From CAVXJN01 sp963773585 (GTDB lineage: Bacteria; Pseudomonadota; Gammaproteobacteria; JASBUN01), in the NCBI GenBank assembly GCA_963773585.1, contig CAVZBR010000006.1, positions 186,001-250,000 on the forward strand: DNA of 64,000 bases, written 5' to 3'. The notes under the pieces are model-generated. The model saw only the letters and a program-made list of their open reading frames with translations. It did not search any database and was not told the DNA's origin. The position numbers and the translations under genes were made by a program. Below, one piece after another: positions 26,894 to 34,708 of the stretch (position 1 is its first letter; each line of letters begins with the position of its first letter).

Positions 26894-27180
26894 AGCCGGA
26901 CGGCCTCCTTGAGAACCTTGTCGCGGATATACCAGTGCAAGCCCTTCTCCGTGACGACGTCCACCTTGCGACCGAGCAGATCTTCCAGATCCATCAAAAG
27001 GCCGCCGAGATCCATCAGACTGCGGCCCGGCTCCAGATCAACCAGGATATCGACATCGCTTTGCGGGGTGGCTTCACCGCGCGAGACGGAACCGAACACA
27101 TGCACGTTACGCGCACCATGTCTGGCCGCCAGCTCCAGTATCATGGCGCGTTTCTCATCCACCACTTTGCTTATCGTCAT
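26890..27180 (-). CDS. mntA: MntA-type nucleotidyltransferase antitoxin
   Basis: 96 aa. The minimal nucleotidyltransferase motif is complete: FGSVSRGEATPQSDVDILV supplies the GSx10DxD metal site, and KVDVVTEKGL the third acidic position. MntA proteins AMPylate the Tyr of the HepT RNase motif and so silence it. The gene looks intact although its partner is not. The ATG at 27180 begins MTISKVVDEKRAMI; its TGA overlaps hepT. With the toxin dead it is probably a relic or acts against a HepT elsewhere. Confidence 0.85.
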   Translation of the reverse strand: MTISKVVDEKRAMILELAARHGARNVHVFGSVSRGEATPQSDVDILVDLEPGRSLMDLGGLLMDLEDLLGRKVDVVTEKGLHWYIRDKVLKEAVRL

Positions 27181-27641
27181 GGCTGAATGCTCCGCAACCT
27201 CTCCCGCGACTTTATCTATGGCTGGACGGCGCGTCGATCGTCACCGCTCCAAGTTCCACCTTCGGCGCTTCATTTTGCCGCTGATTATCGTGGCTCGGCA
27301 CGTATACATTGTACTGCGGATCGAACCGGCCGCCGCTTGACTATCGTGCGCTTGCCTTTGCCGAAATCCACCTTTGACAGGTCCATTTGTTTGACCCAGG
27401 CGCCCGGAAACAAACCACGCTCAATGAACGAATTTATTTAGAAGCTAATTTAACAGCTTTTTCCTATTGCTTTTGGTTTTCTGGGAACCTCGGTGGGAAA
27501 CCTCGGGGGCCAGACCACGGTTCCGGGATAAACTGGATTTCCGACGTTGGCCGCACGCTGACCAAAATAATGCGCCTGCTTGGATGTACACGCGCTGTGC
27601 TTGATTCTTGCCATTAGCTGCGATTCCTCCCACCACCGCAC
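27181..27641. other. Intergenic stretch with possible coding debris
   Basis: 461 bases upstream of mntA. On the minus strand, 27212-27340 is a 42-codon frame that reads like the end of a protein (FDPQYNVYVPSHDNQ, then KVELGAVTIDAPSS). It is preceded in another frame near 27340-27420 by a basic stretch (MDLSKVDFGKGKRTIVKR). This may be a decayed gene. A near-tandem repeat GGGAACCTCGG/GGGAAACCTCGG lies at 27483-27506. Confidence 0.3.
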
Positions 27642-28613
27642 TCAACACCCCGCAACACACTCCCCGCTCTTATCAAACGACATCGTCTTGCCACTCAACG
27701 GTACATGCACGGGCACGTGGGTCGCCTTGATGAAAGCTGCAGTACGGGTGTCCGGTATCACCTTACCGTCCCGCGTTGCTTCTTCATTGGCGTGGGACGG
27801 AATCACCGACGCCGGTTTGACCAGATCGTTGATGACATATGCCGCTTCGGTGGGACCGGTGGTATAAACGTCTCCGATGTTCATGACCGCGAGCTTGGCG
27901 TGATAGTGCTGGCGTACCACCACATCCTGTTCGGCGGTGATGCCGGTGTCCCCCGACAAATACACGACCAGGCCGTTGCTGAAGGTGAGCACGTAGCCGG
28001 TGGGCGGGCCGACGTAACCCTTGAGGCCTGCGGACTTCATGGATTCTCCCAACGAGCCGCCGACCAGGTCCGGCGACAAGCCGTTGCTATGGGATGCGTG
28101 CACGGTGGTGATGCGCACGCCGCCCTCTTCCACCGAGCCGCCGAAGCGCACCAGAACCGAATTCTTAGGATCGCCGCCGGCGGCTTTGAGTTTGGCGGCG
28201 AAGAAGGTCGGCATTTCACTGCCGGTTACGATTTTTGCTTTTTTGGCGACGGCAATGTCGACAACATTGGAGTTGGGCGTCGCGTCCACTGAGGTGTCCG
28301 GCTGTGCGCACGTTCCGGCGTTGACGCCTTTGGTACGGCGTTCGCCGATGTGATCGCCGTGGACGTGGCTGACCAATACCACATCGATCTTGCCCAAGCG
28401 CGGATCGTCCGGCCCGGCGACGGTCATGCCGGCGTCGTAGAGAATGCGCGTGCCGTTGGGATCTTCGAAGATCATGCCGCGGTCCAGCCGGCAGAACTCG
28501 CCGTCCTGGCCGCCGAGCGGCGTGACTTTAACCACTTCCGCCGCGTTCCCGGACAGGGCCCAGCACAACAGCCCGATCACCACCGTGCCCATTGCAGTAT
28601 TGCGCCGTGACAT
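27642..28613 (-). CDS. Exported MBL-fold metallo-hydrolase
   Basis: 323 aa. A signal peptide (residues 1-24, AMGTVVIGLLCWALSGNA) sends it to the periplasm. The metallo-beta-lactamase site is recognisable: SHVHGDH (HxHxDH, metal 1), a His in HASHSNG, YLSGDTG (bridging Asp) and SHANEE (last His). UlaG-like MBL proteins hydrolyse cyclic phosphates or lactones; no substrate can be assigned. The last residues form a Cys pair (CVAGC). AGGAGG lies 6 bases before the ATG. Gene order suggests loose association with the downstream small membrane and redox genes, but spacing over 90 bases argues for separate expression. Confidence 0.85.
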   Translation of the reverse strand: MSRRNTAMGTVVIGLLCWALSGNAAEVVKVTPLGGQDGEFCRLDRGMIFEDPNGTRILYDAGMTVAGPDDPRLGKIDVVLVSHVHGDHIGERRTKGVNAGTCAQPDTSVDATPNSNVVDIAVAKKAKIVTGSEMPTFFAAKLKAAGGDPKNSVLVRFGGSVEEGGVRITTVHASHSNGLSPDLVGGSLGESMKSAGLKGYVGPPTGYVLTFSNGLVVYLSGDTGITAEQDVVVRQHYHAKLAVMNIGDVYTTGPTEAAYVINDLVKPASVIPSHANEEATRDGKVIPDTRTAAFIKATHVPVHVPLSGKTMSFDKSGECVAGC

Positions 28614-28706
28614 GTTGTCCTCCTGTTGTTGAATTGCCTACGTTGCCTACAGCACTCCGGTCGGTTCGCCAACTGCACTCGCATGCCTGCCGGACCGATA
28701 CTCCCC

Positions 28707-28940
28707 TCATCCGATATCGCGCTTTTTGCGCTCGAACTCCTCACGATCGATCTCGCCGCGCGCATAGCGTTCGTCCAGAATGTCGCGCGCGCTTTTGTTG
28801 CGTTGACGGTCACTCCGACCACCGGATAATCCACGCACCAGTCCCACGATCAGCAGGATAATCACCGCCCAGAAAAGGACACCGAAAACCCAATGTCCGA
28901 ATCCGAAACCCCAATGCCAATTGCTCCAGTTCATTTGCAT
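28707..28940 (-). CDS. SHOCT-domain small membrane protein
   Basis: 77 aa. One membrane helix (residues about 17-36, VLFWAVIILLIVGLVRG) is followed by a C-terminal SHOCT motif (ARDILDERYARGEIDREEFE). The N-terminus is rich in Trp, Phe and Gly (NWHWGFGFGHWVFG). SHOCT segments are thought to mediate oligomerisation; proteins of this form are often encoded near copper and metal resistance genes, as here. No catalytic residues are present. Function unknown. Confidence 0.8.
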   Translation of the reverse strand: MQMNWSNWHWGFGFGHWVFGVLFWAVIILLIVGLVRGLSGGRSDRQRNKSARDILDERYARGEIDREEFERKKRDIG

Positions 28941-29021
28941 TCTTTGTCACCAGTTCGGTCGATATCCTACTTGCGCAGTGCCCAAGATATCGCCACGCGC
29001 ATTACCCCGAGTTGCCGCCGA

Positions 29022-29423
29022 TCAAGTCGGATGCGGCACGACACGTAACCACAACCCTCGCATACTCACCACCCGCACAGGATTGCCCGGCGCGAGCATG
29101 CATTCCGAATCGGCATTCCATAGTTCACCGCCAATCTTGACCCGATACTGCCAGCCTGCAGCAGATGCATCCGCGCGCACCACGATACCCCGACGCCCCA
29201 CCATGGCCTCGGCGCCCGTCCGCACCCGAACGCGCCTGTTGACCCATCGCGCGAGCAGTCCATCCCCCAAAGCCAGGGCTACGACCAGCATCGACAACAG
29301 CGCGATCCACGGTCCTGTCCACAGCGACAGGGCCGCGGCCGATAGGCCGAGCACAACGACGAATCCGATCAGCGCCGCGAGGTCTTTTATTTGGCTCTGT
29401 GTATTACGCATTGGAACCGTCAT
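29022..29423 (-). CDS. NfeD-like membrane protein with OB-fold tail
   Basis: 133 aa from the ATG at 29423 (an upstream extension to 29480 is possible). Two hydrophobic helices (LAALIGFVVVLGLSAAALSL and a second at residues 36-58) precede a C-terminal beta-rich segment resembling the NfeD OB fold: MVGRRGIVVRADASA, then VKIGGELWNADSE and GNPVRVVSMRGLWLRV. NfeD-type proteins work with stomatin/SPFH partners in membrane quality control; no partner gene is adjacent. Short for the family because the protease part is absent. Confidence 0.7.
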   Translation of the reverse strand: MTVPMRNTQSQIKDLAALIGFVVVLGLSAAALSLWTGPWIALLSMLVVALALGDGLLARWVNRRVRVRTGAEAMVGRRGIVVRADASAAGWQYRVKIGGELWNADSECMLAPGNPVRVVSMRGLWLRVVPHPT

Positions 29424-29536
29424 TGTGTTGCCGTAGATCCGGCCGCGGCGGCCCGCCGGATGTCTCAACGGCGCGCGCACGACGTTGATCTCGCGGCGGT
29501 CGTGTCAGTGCCGCATGTGCGCGGCGTCAGCCGGCT

Positions 29537-29773
29537 TCAGCGAGCCGCCTCGATCAACTGACGCAATTCACCTTCGGGCAACGCATCTGAACCTCGACAA
29601 ACAACCCTGCCGTTGACCACCACGTTGGGCGAGTGCCGGATGCCGTACAGCGCGACAACGTCCGGATGCTCTTCCACGTAGAACAGCTCATAGCCGTAAC
29701 CCAGATCCTGCAACTCGCGCTCCAAACCGGCGCGATGACTGCAAGTATGGGTCGCAATAACCTGGATTTTCAT
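29537..29773 (-). CDS. Thioredoxin-fold small protein
   Basis: 78 aa. The fold of glutaredoxin-like proteins is visible: KIQVIATHTCSHRAGLE (first strand and active-site region), YELFYVEEHPDV, HSPNVVVNGRVV with the cis-Pro, and a C-terminal helix. Instead of CxxC the active site reads TCSHRAG, one cysteine only, with another in VVCRGS after the cis-Pro strand. It might work as a monothiol reductant or metal-binding protein. The internal ATG at 29773 was preferred because the 14-residue extension upstream looks non-native. Confidence 0.65.
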   Translation of the reverse strand: MKIQVIATHTCSHRAGLERELQDLGYGYELFYVEEHPDVVALYGIRHSPNVVVNGRVVCRGSDALPEGELRQLIEAAR

Positions 29774-29943
29774 GGCATCTCCGCAACCGAGTGTTGCTTC
29801 CGACGACGCGCGCACGCGAGCTCCGCCTGCCCACTGTCAGCCGCTGAAGACGGCAGCCACGCGGGATCGCATCGGTAATGTCGAAGTATAGCCATTGAGA
29901 ATTCATGCCGTGAAACCCGGGTCGTGAAGCCCAGCCGCACGGC

Positions 29944-30285
29944 TCAGGAACCGAACTCCGCCCGCAGATATTGCAGCACGGCGCGGATGTCGTCCTCGGT
30001 CAAATTCGGATCGCCGCCTTTGGCGGGCATGGCCATCGTCGAGCCGGGGCTTTGAAAGCCGTCGGTAATCCGTGCGATCAAAACTGCGTCCGAGTTGCGT
30101 AACGGACCGTCTTGGGCAGTTAGATCCGGCACGCCCGGAAGCACGCCGACGCCATCGCCTCCGTGACAAGCGAGGCAGGTGCCGTCATACACTTCCCGTC
30201 CCCGCGCCAGGGGATCGGCCTGCACCGTGCTTGCCAGCAGTACTGCTGCGAAGGCCAGACTGGTTGCCAGTACTGATTTGTACAT
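29944..30285 (-). CDS. Periplasmic c-type cytochrome, single haem (110-aa class)
   Basis: 113 aa. Signal peptide MYKSVLATSLAFAAVLLASTV then one haem site, CLACH, and a C-terminal axial Met candidate in TMAMPAKGG. The class I cytochrome c fold ends with EDDIRAVLQYLRAEFGS. It likely shuttles electrons in the periplasm, for example to a terminal oxidase or from sulfur or copper chemistry. AAGGAG lies 6 bases before the ATG at 30285; a TTG just upstream is less likely. It follows another cytochrome c gene after 78 bases. Confidence 0.85.
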   Translation of the reverse strand: MYKSVLATSLAFAAVLLASTVQADPLARGREVYDGTCLACHGGDGVGVLPGVPDLTAQDGPLRNSDAVLIARITDGFQSPGSTMAMPAKGGDPNLTEDDIRAVLQYLRAEFGS

Positions 30286-30363
30286 CAATTGCTCCTTTGC
30301 CGATACCGCCGAGCGTCCCGCTATTGAGCCGGCACAATTATTACGCCGAACGGCTGCGTTTCA

Positions 30364-30855
30364 TCAATTCGCCTTCCCGGAACGGCTGCGTGCATCCGCC
30401 TCCGCCCAGGCCGCGTACAAGTCCTGGGGCCACTGCGACTGGAACCAGTAGATCACGGCATTGATTTCGTCGTCGCTGAGCTTGTCCTTCCAGGCTGGCA
30501 TACTGCCGCCCAAACGCTGCGTGCCGTTGCGGATGGTCTGCTGCAGCGCAGCCATGGGGTGGTGCCAGGAATGGCCGGTGCCGTTCAGGGGCGGTGCCGG
30601 GCTTTTGCCATCGGGGCCGGGCTTCTGCCAGTTGTCCGCGCCCTGACCGCGATCGCCGTGGCAGGTCGCACAACGATTGTCGAACACCTGCTTGCCCATG
30701 GCCAGGGTTGCCTCGTCGACGTTAGGACCAGTGGCCTTGGGCTGCGGTTTCGCTTGTTCAGGCGCGGCTGCAGTCGGCTGTGGTTGTTCGGCTTCGTCAT
30801 TACAACCGGTCAGCAGCACTGCCAGAAAAACAAACAGGTATGAACAGCGTTTCAT
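30364..30855 (-). CDS. Lipoprotein c-type cytochrome
   Basis: 163 aa from the second of two adjacent ATGs (30858 is equally possible, with AGGA 6 bases before it). A lipoprotein signal (FVFLAVLLTGC, lipobox LTGC) anchors it, then a Pro/Ala/Gln-rich linker (residues 25-45). A single haem site CATCH follows, with a likely axial Met in GGSMPAWKDKL. It is probably a membrane-tethered electron carrier facing the periplasm. Downstream of copAB on the same strand, with 260 bases between, so a separate promoter is possible. Confidence 0.85.
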   Translation of the reverse strand: MKRCSYLFVFLAVLLTGCNDEAEQPQPTAAAPEQAKPQPKATGPNVDEATLAMGKQVFDNRCATCHGDRGQGADNWQKPGPDGKSPAPPLNGTGHSWHHPMAALQQTIRNGTQRLGGSMPAWKDKLSDDEINAVIYWFQSQWPQDLYAAWAEADARSRSGKAN

Positions 30856-31118
30856 CATTGATGATCCTTTTGCGAGCGAAACTACTCTAACGATAGCGGG
30901 ACGACACGTTTGGATCCTGCAACGCGATGCCCCGCGCCGGAACCTTTACGGCGGGAACATAGCCCGCCCTGTGGAAACGGCGTTGGCCACCGACCGCAGA
31001 TGGCGGTCTGGAAAACGATTGACGGAACGCTGCGGTCATCGTACCTCCGTAGGGCGCGCTGTGCGCGCCGTAAACGCTGCCTGCTACCGCAGTCGATGAC
31101 GTCCCGCGGCGCCGACGG

Positions 31119-31892
31119 CTAGAACCACATACGTACACCGGCGACCACCGCGGCGCCGCCGGTGTCTTCGCCGTCGGCTTCCGCGAGATCGGCGGTTTCA
31201 CCCAGCAGTTTGCGGTAGTACACACCGATGTAGGGCGCGAACTCGCGGCGGATTTCATAACGCAAGCGCAGGCCCACTTGCACGGAGTTGATGCCCTGCC
31301 CGATTCCGAACGCTTCTTCCTTCTTCGACGAGTAATAGGTCACGAAACGCGGCTGCAGGATCAGCCTTTGGGACAACAACCAGTCGTACTCGGTTTCGAA
31401 TTCCGCCGAAATCGCACCGCCTTCGTTGAGGCGCAATTTGGCATCGGTCTCGAACCAGTAAGGCGCCAGTCCTTGCAGGCCGACCACCACCGAGCCGCGG
31501 TCATGGTCCGGGCCGGGGCCGTAGGCGCGCTGATAACCGACACCGGCCTGCACATCCCAGTATGGCCAGATGCGCCGACTGTACATCACATCCAGATATT
31601 CCAGCTCGCCGCCACTGCCACCGGAGGCAACATCCTCACCTTCGGTCTCGATCCAGAGCCGGTTGATGTCACCGCCGTACCAAAACTGCGCGTCCCAATT
31701 GACCGTATCCTCGTGATCGCCCCAGGCATACTCGAGCCGGTCGATCATCAGCTTCGCGAACTTCGCTTCGGGCATCACCGTGGGCACGTAACTTCCCGGG
31801 ACCTGCTCATGGGCCGCCATGCTGGCGGGGCTGATGAAACAAGCGGCAGCCGCCATGCTCACGGCCACCAGTGATTGGATTGTGCGATTCAT
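31119..31892 (-). CDS. copB: Copper resistance protein B, outer-membrane barrel
   Basis: 257 aa. Signal peptide MNRTIQSLVAVSMAAAACF, then the CopB/PcoB beta-barrel domain: LEYAWGDHEDTVNWDAQFWYGG, ELEYLDVMYSRRIWPYWDVQ, and LRYEIRREFAPYIGVYY, ending in VRMWF, the aromatic C-terminal signal for barrel insertion. The ATG at 31892 has GGGGAG 7 bases upstream; an earlier ATG at 31910 overlaps the copA stop but lacks a ribosome site. CopB works with CopA in periplasmic copper handling and may release copper to the outside. Confidence 0.88.
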   Translation of the reverse strand: MNRTIQSLVAVSMAAAACFISPASMAAHEQVPGSYVPTVMPEAKFAKLMIDRLEYAWGDHEDTVNWDAQFWYGGDINRLWIETEGEDVASGGSGGELEYLDVMYSRRIWPYWDVQAGVGYQRAYGPGPDHDRGSVVVGLQGLAPYWFETDAKLRLNEGGAISAEFETEYDWLLSQRLILQPRFVTYYSSKKEEAFGIGQGINSVQVGLRLRYEIRREFAPYIGVYYRKLLGETADLAEADGEDTGGAAVVAGVRMWF

Positions 31893-31909
31893 CTTGTTCT
31901 CCCCAAACA

Positions 31910-33982
31910 TTAGGCGACAGTGACCACGCGGAACATGCCCGCTTCCATGTGATACAGAAGGTGGCAGTGAAACGCCCAGTGGCCTTTGGCGTCGGCGGTG
32001 ATCAGCGCCGAAACCATCTCGCCCGGCTTGACGCTGATGGTGTGTTTGCGCGGCCGGTATTCGCCATGTTTGTTTTCCAGTTCCATCCACATGCCATGGA
32101 GATGAATCGGATGATCCATCATGGTGTCGTTGACCAGGATCAGCCGCAGCCGCTCGTTGTACTCGAACCGGATTTCGTGCACTTCCGAGTATTTCCTGCC
32201 ATCGAACGACCACATGTAACGCTCCATGTTGCCGGTAAGGTGCAGTTCCAGCTCCCGCTGCGGCGGACGCTTGTCCGGCCAGATCACGCGGCTGCGCAGA
32301 TCGTTGTACACCAGCACCTTGTGATCGAGGTCCTGCAGCCCCACGCCGGGGTCGTCGAGCCGGCTCCTGGGCGCTTCGGCCACCATGGCCGCGCCGGGGC
32401 CGTGATTGTCAGGGCCGTGCGTGATTTTGCGGCCTTCAGTGGGCAGCTTTGCCGCGCCTTGCTCCATATTCATGCCGGAGGCGCCGTGGTCCATGCCCGC
32501 CATACCGCCGTGCTGATTCATTCCCGACATGGCATCGGCATCGTGACCGGAACGATTCATGCCGGACATCTGCGAACCGGCCATACCCGCCATCGCCCCA
32601 CCGGCCATCTGCTGAGCGGCGTGACCCGTGCCGGAATCACCCATGTTCATGCCGGGCATTTGTCCGCCGTTGTTCCCGGCTTTCGCGCCGCCCATGTTCA
32701 TGCCGGACATCTGCTGGCCTTCCTGGCCTGCAGCCATGCCCGCCATGGCGCCCTGCGACTGCATCTTCATGTCATCGGACTTGGACATGTCCATGCCGCC
32801 GTGGGACATGCCCTTCATTCCGGGCATGTCCATATCCATGTCCATGCCCATGGCGTCCATGCCGCGCTCGACCACCTGCTTGCGCATTTCCGGGACCGGG
32901 CCGCTCATGCCCGCCCGGGTCGCCAGGGTGCCGCGCACGAAGCCGGAACGATCCATGGATTCGGCATACACCGTATAGGCGCGGTCTTCCGTCGGCTCGA
33001 CGATCACGTCATAGGTCTCGGCCACCCCGATACGGAACTCGTCCACCGGTACCGGCTCGACATACTGGCCGTCGGCGGCGACCACGGTCATCTTCAAACC
33101 CGGAATGCGCACGTCGAAGAACGTCATCGAAGAACCGTTGATGAACCGCAGGCGTACTTTTTGGCCCGGCTTGAACAAGCCCGTCCAATTGGAGTCCGCA
33201 GGAAGGCCGTTGATGAGGTAGGTGTATTCCGCACCCGTGACATCGAGGATATCGCGCGAGCTCATGCGCATGCGGCCCCACATACCGCGCTCGGCCCAAG
33301 CAGTGCGCCAGCCCGTTTTTTGCACGTCGTCGAAGAAGTCCTCCACCGTGCGCTTCTGGTAGTTGTAATAGCCTTCGGATTTCTTCAGCTTGGCGTAAAT
33401 GGTGTGTGGATCGTGAAATGTCCAATCTGAAAGCATCACCACATAGTCGCGATCGAAGTGAAACGGCTCCGGTTCTGCCGGGTCGATGACCAGCGGCCCG
33501 TAGTGGCCGATCTGTTCCTGCAGCCCGGAGTGGCTGTGATACCAGTAGGTGCCGTGCTGGCGCACCGGATAACGGTAGGTGAAGGTCTCGCCGGGTTTGA
33601 TGCCAGGAAAGGTGACCAGTGGTACGCCGTCCATGCCGTTCGGAAGCAAAACCCCGTGCCAATGGATGGAACTGTCCTCGTCGAGCTGATTGGTGACGTT
33701 GAGGATGACGTCCCGGCCTTCCTGGAGGCGGATCAGGGGGGCGGGAATGGAACCGTTCACCGTAATGGGATTACCCATACGGTCGCCGATGCGGGTGGGC
33801 TTGCGGCGGATGGTGAGGTCGAACACGTCGGTGATGCCGGCGACTCGCTGCTGAGCGGCCAAGTTGCCGCTGCGATCCCAAGCGAATGCCGGGGTAAGGC
33901 TTTCGAAACCGGCCAGCAGTCCCATCATGGCGGTACCTTGAAGGAACCGCCGGCGGTTGAATCGTCTCGATTCGTCGGTCAT
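31910..33982 (-). CDS. copA: CopA-type multicopper oxidase with Met-rich insert
   Basis: 690 aa from the ATG at 33982, giving a Tat signal (RRFNRRRFLQG). Four copper-cluster motifs are present: HWHG, WYHSHSG, HPIHLHGM and HCHLLYHMEAGM. Between residues about 365 and 530 lies a Met- and His-rich insert (MGMDMDMDMPGMKGMSHGGM and repeated MSGMNM/MPGMNM units), the usual Cu(I) binding region but longer than in many CopA proteins. It oxidises Cu(I) to Cu(II) in the periplasm and binds several copper ions. Upstream in the probable operon is a Cys-rich exported protein; copB follows immediately. Confidence 0.93.
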   Translation of the reverse strand: MTDESRRFNRRRFLQGTAMMGLLAGFESLTPAFAWDRSGNLAAQQRVAGITDVFDLTIRRKPTRIGDRMGNPITVNGSIPAPLIRLQEGRDVILNVTNQLDEDSSIHWHGVLLPNGMDGVPLVTFPGIKPGETFTYRYPVRQHGTYWYHSHSGLQEQIGHYGPLVIDPAEPEPFHFDRDYVVMLSDWTFHDPHTIYAKLKKSEGYYNYQKRTVEDFFDDVQKTGWRTAWAERGMWGRMRMSSRDILDVTGAEYTYLINGLPADSNWTGLFKPGQKVRLRFINGSSMTFFDVRIPGLKMTVVAADGQYVEPVPVDEFRIGVAETYDVIVEPTEDRAYTVYAESMDRSGFVRGTLATRAGMSGPVPEMRKQVVERGMDAMGMDMDMDMPGMKGMSHGGMDMSKSDDMKMQSQGAMAGMAAGQEGQQMSGMNMGGAKAGNNGGQMPGMNMGDSGTGHAAQQMAGGAMAGMAGSQMSGMNRSGHDADAMSGMNQHGGMAGMDHGASGMNMEQGAAKLPTEGRKITHGPDNHGPGAAMVAEAPRSRLDDPGVGLQDLDHKVLVYNDLRSRVIWPDKRPPQRELELHLTGNMERYMWSFDGRKYSEVHEIRFEYNERLRLILVNDTMMDHPIHLHGMWMELENKHGEYRPRKHTISVKPGEMVSALITADAKGHWAFHCHLLYHMEAGMFRVVTVA

Positions 33983-34072
33983 TTGTATTCTCCATTTCTG
34001 AAATGCATTCATGCGGATCGGCGCCGCAGTGAAACGCATGGAAACAGCACCGTGAACGGTGCCCAGGTTCAG

Positions 34073-34462
34073 TTAGGAGAACGTACGGGGGGGACGCAGT
34101 GCGGCTTCGGGGGGCACGTCGTTGGGATGGTGAGGTGAAAATGCGATGAAGTGCCTGACGACTGACGACGGGACCACGAAGGAATTGCTGATGCCCACGG
34201 GACAATGGGCGCAGACACCGCAACTGCCGAGGCACGTACTGTCACAGCCATCGTGGAAGGAACTCGCATCTCCCGCCGAAGTTGCTGTGCCGGCATGCAT
34301 GCCATGCGGGCGTTCGAGTGCGCTCGCCCCCTGCACGTGGGCCATGCTCGGACAGGCTGCCGCTCTGGTGTGCAGCGACGACGCAAGAGTCTGCAGTGGC
34401 GCCGTGAATATCATCACGAACGCCATCAGCGGAATCAACCACGTGTGTCTGCCTAGAGCCAT
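34073..34462 (-). CDS. Exported Cys-rich small protein upstream of copA
   Basis: 129 aa. A signal peptide (residues 1-27, LIPLMAFVMIFTAPLQTLAS) leads into a segment with a cysteine cluster CDSTCLGSCGVCAHC and several His residues. It reads like a periplasmic metal-binding protein of the small type often placed in front of copAB, but no known family was recognised. Its stop is 90 bases upstream of the copA start. The ribosome site is weak. The assignment rests on the signal, the cysteine cluster and the location. Confidence 0.65.
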   Translation of the reverse strand: MALGRHTWLIPLMAFVMIFTAPLQTLASSLHTRAAACPSMAHVQGASALERPHGMHAGTATSAGDASSFHDGCDSTCLGSCGVCAHCPVGISNSFVVPSSVVRHFIAFSPHHPNDVPPEAALRPPRTFS

Positions 34463-34464
34463 GC

Positions 34465-34484
34465 TGGCATTATGGCTATGCCAT
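34465..34484. promoter_or_regulatory. Inverted repeats in the divergent region before the Cys-rich gene
   Basis: ATGGC-TAT-GCCAT (34472-34484) is a perfect 5-3-5 dyad, overlapped by TGGCAT (34465-34470) and followed by a further ATGGCA (34491-34496). It sits 3-20 bases upstream of the Cys-rich gene's ATG. Regulator unknown. Confidence 0.3.
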
Positions 34485-34548
34485 GCATCGATGGCAAGGT
34501 GCCGCCCAACAGCTTCACGTAATTCGCATATTAAATAGGAGTGGAATC

Positions 34549-34665
34549 ATGGCTTCACTCCACGCCGGACAAACCGTCTCGGGCTGCTTCCTCGCGGCGT
34601 GCCTGCACGCGCCGAGAGGGCAGGCGCTGGTCTTCACATCGAGCGCGACGTTGAAGCCCGAATGA
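34549..34665 (+). CDS. Short ORF (38 aa) preceding the ATP-grasp gene
   Basis: AGGAG at 34537-34541 lies 7 bases before this ATG, in an AT-rich leader (TTCGCATATTAAAT). The product begins MASLHAGQTVSGCFLAACLH and ends TSSATLKPE; it has two cysteines and a Ser/Thr-rich end. The stop is 43 bases before the ATP-grasp start on the same strand. It could be a leader, a small peptide acted on by the ligase, or a chance frame. It is not a known precursor family. Confidence 0.35.
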   Translation: MASLHAGQTVSGCFLAACLHAPRGQALVFTSSATLKPE

Positions 34666-34708
34666 GGGTGCCTAGATTGAGGGCAGGATCAGCGGCCTAG
34701 GAACGGGC

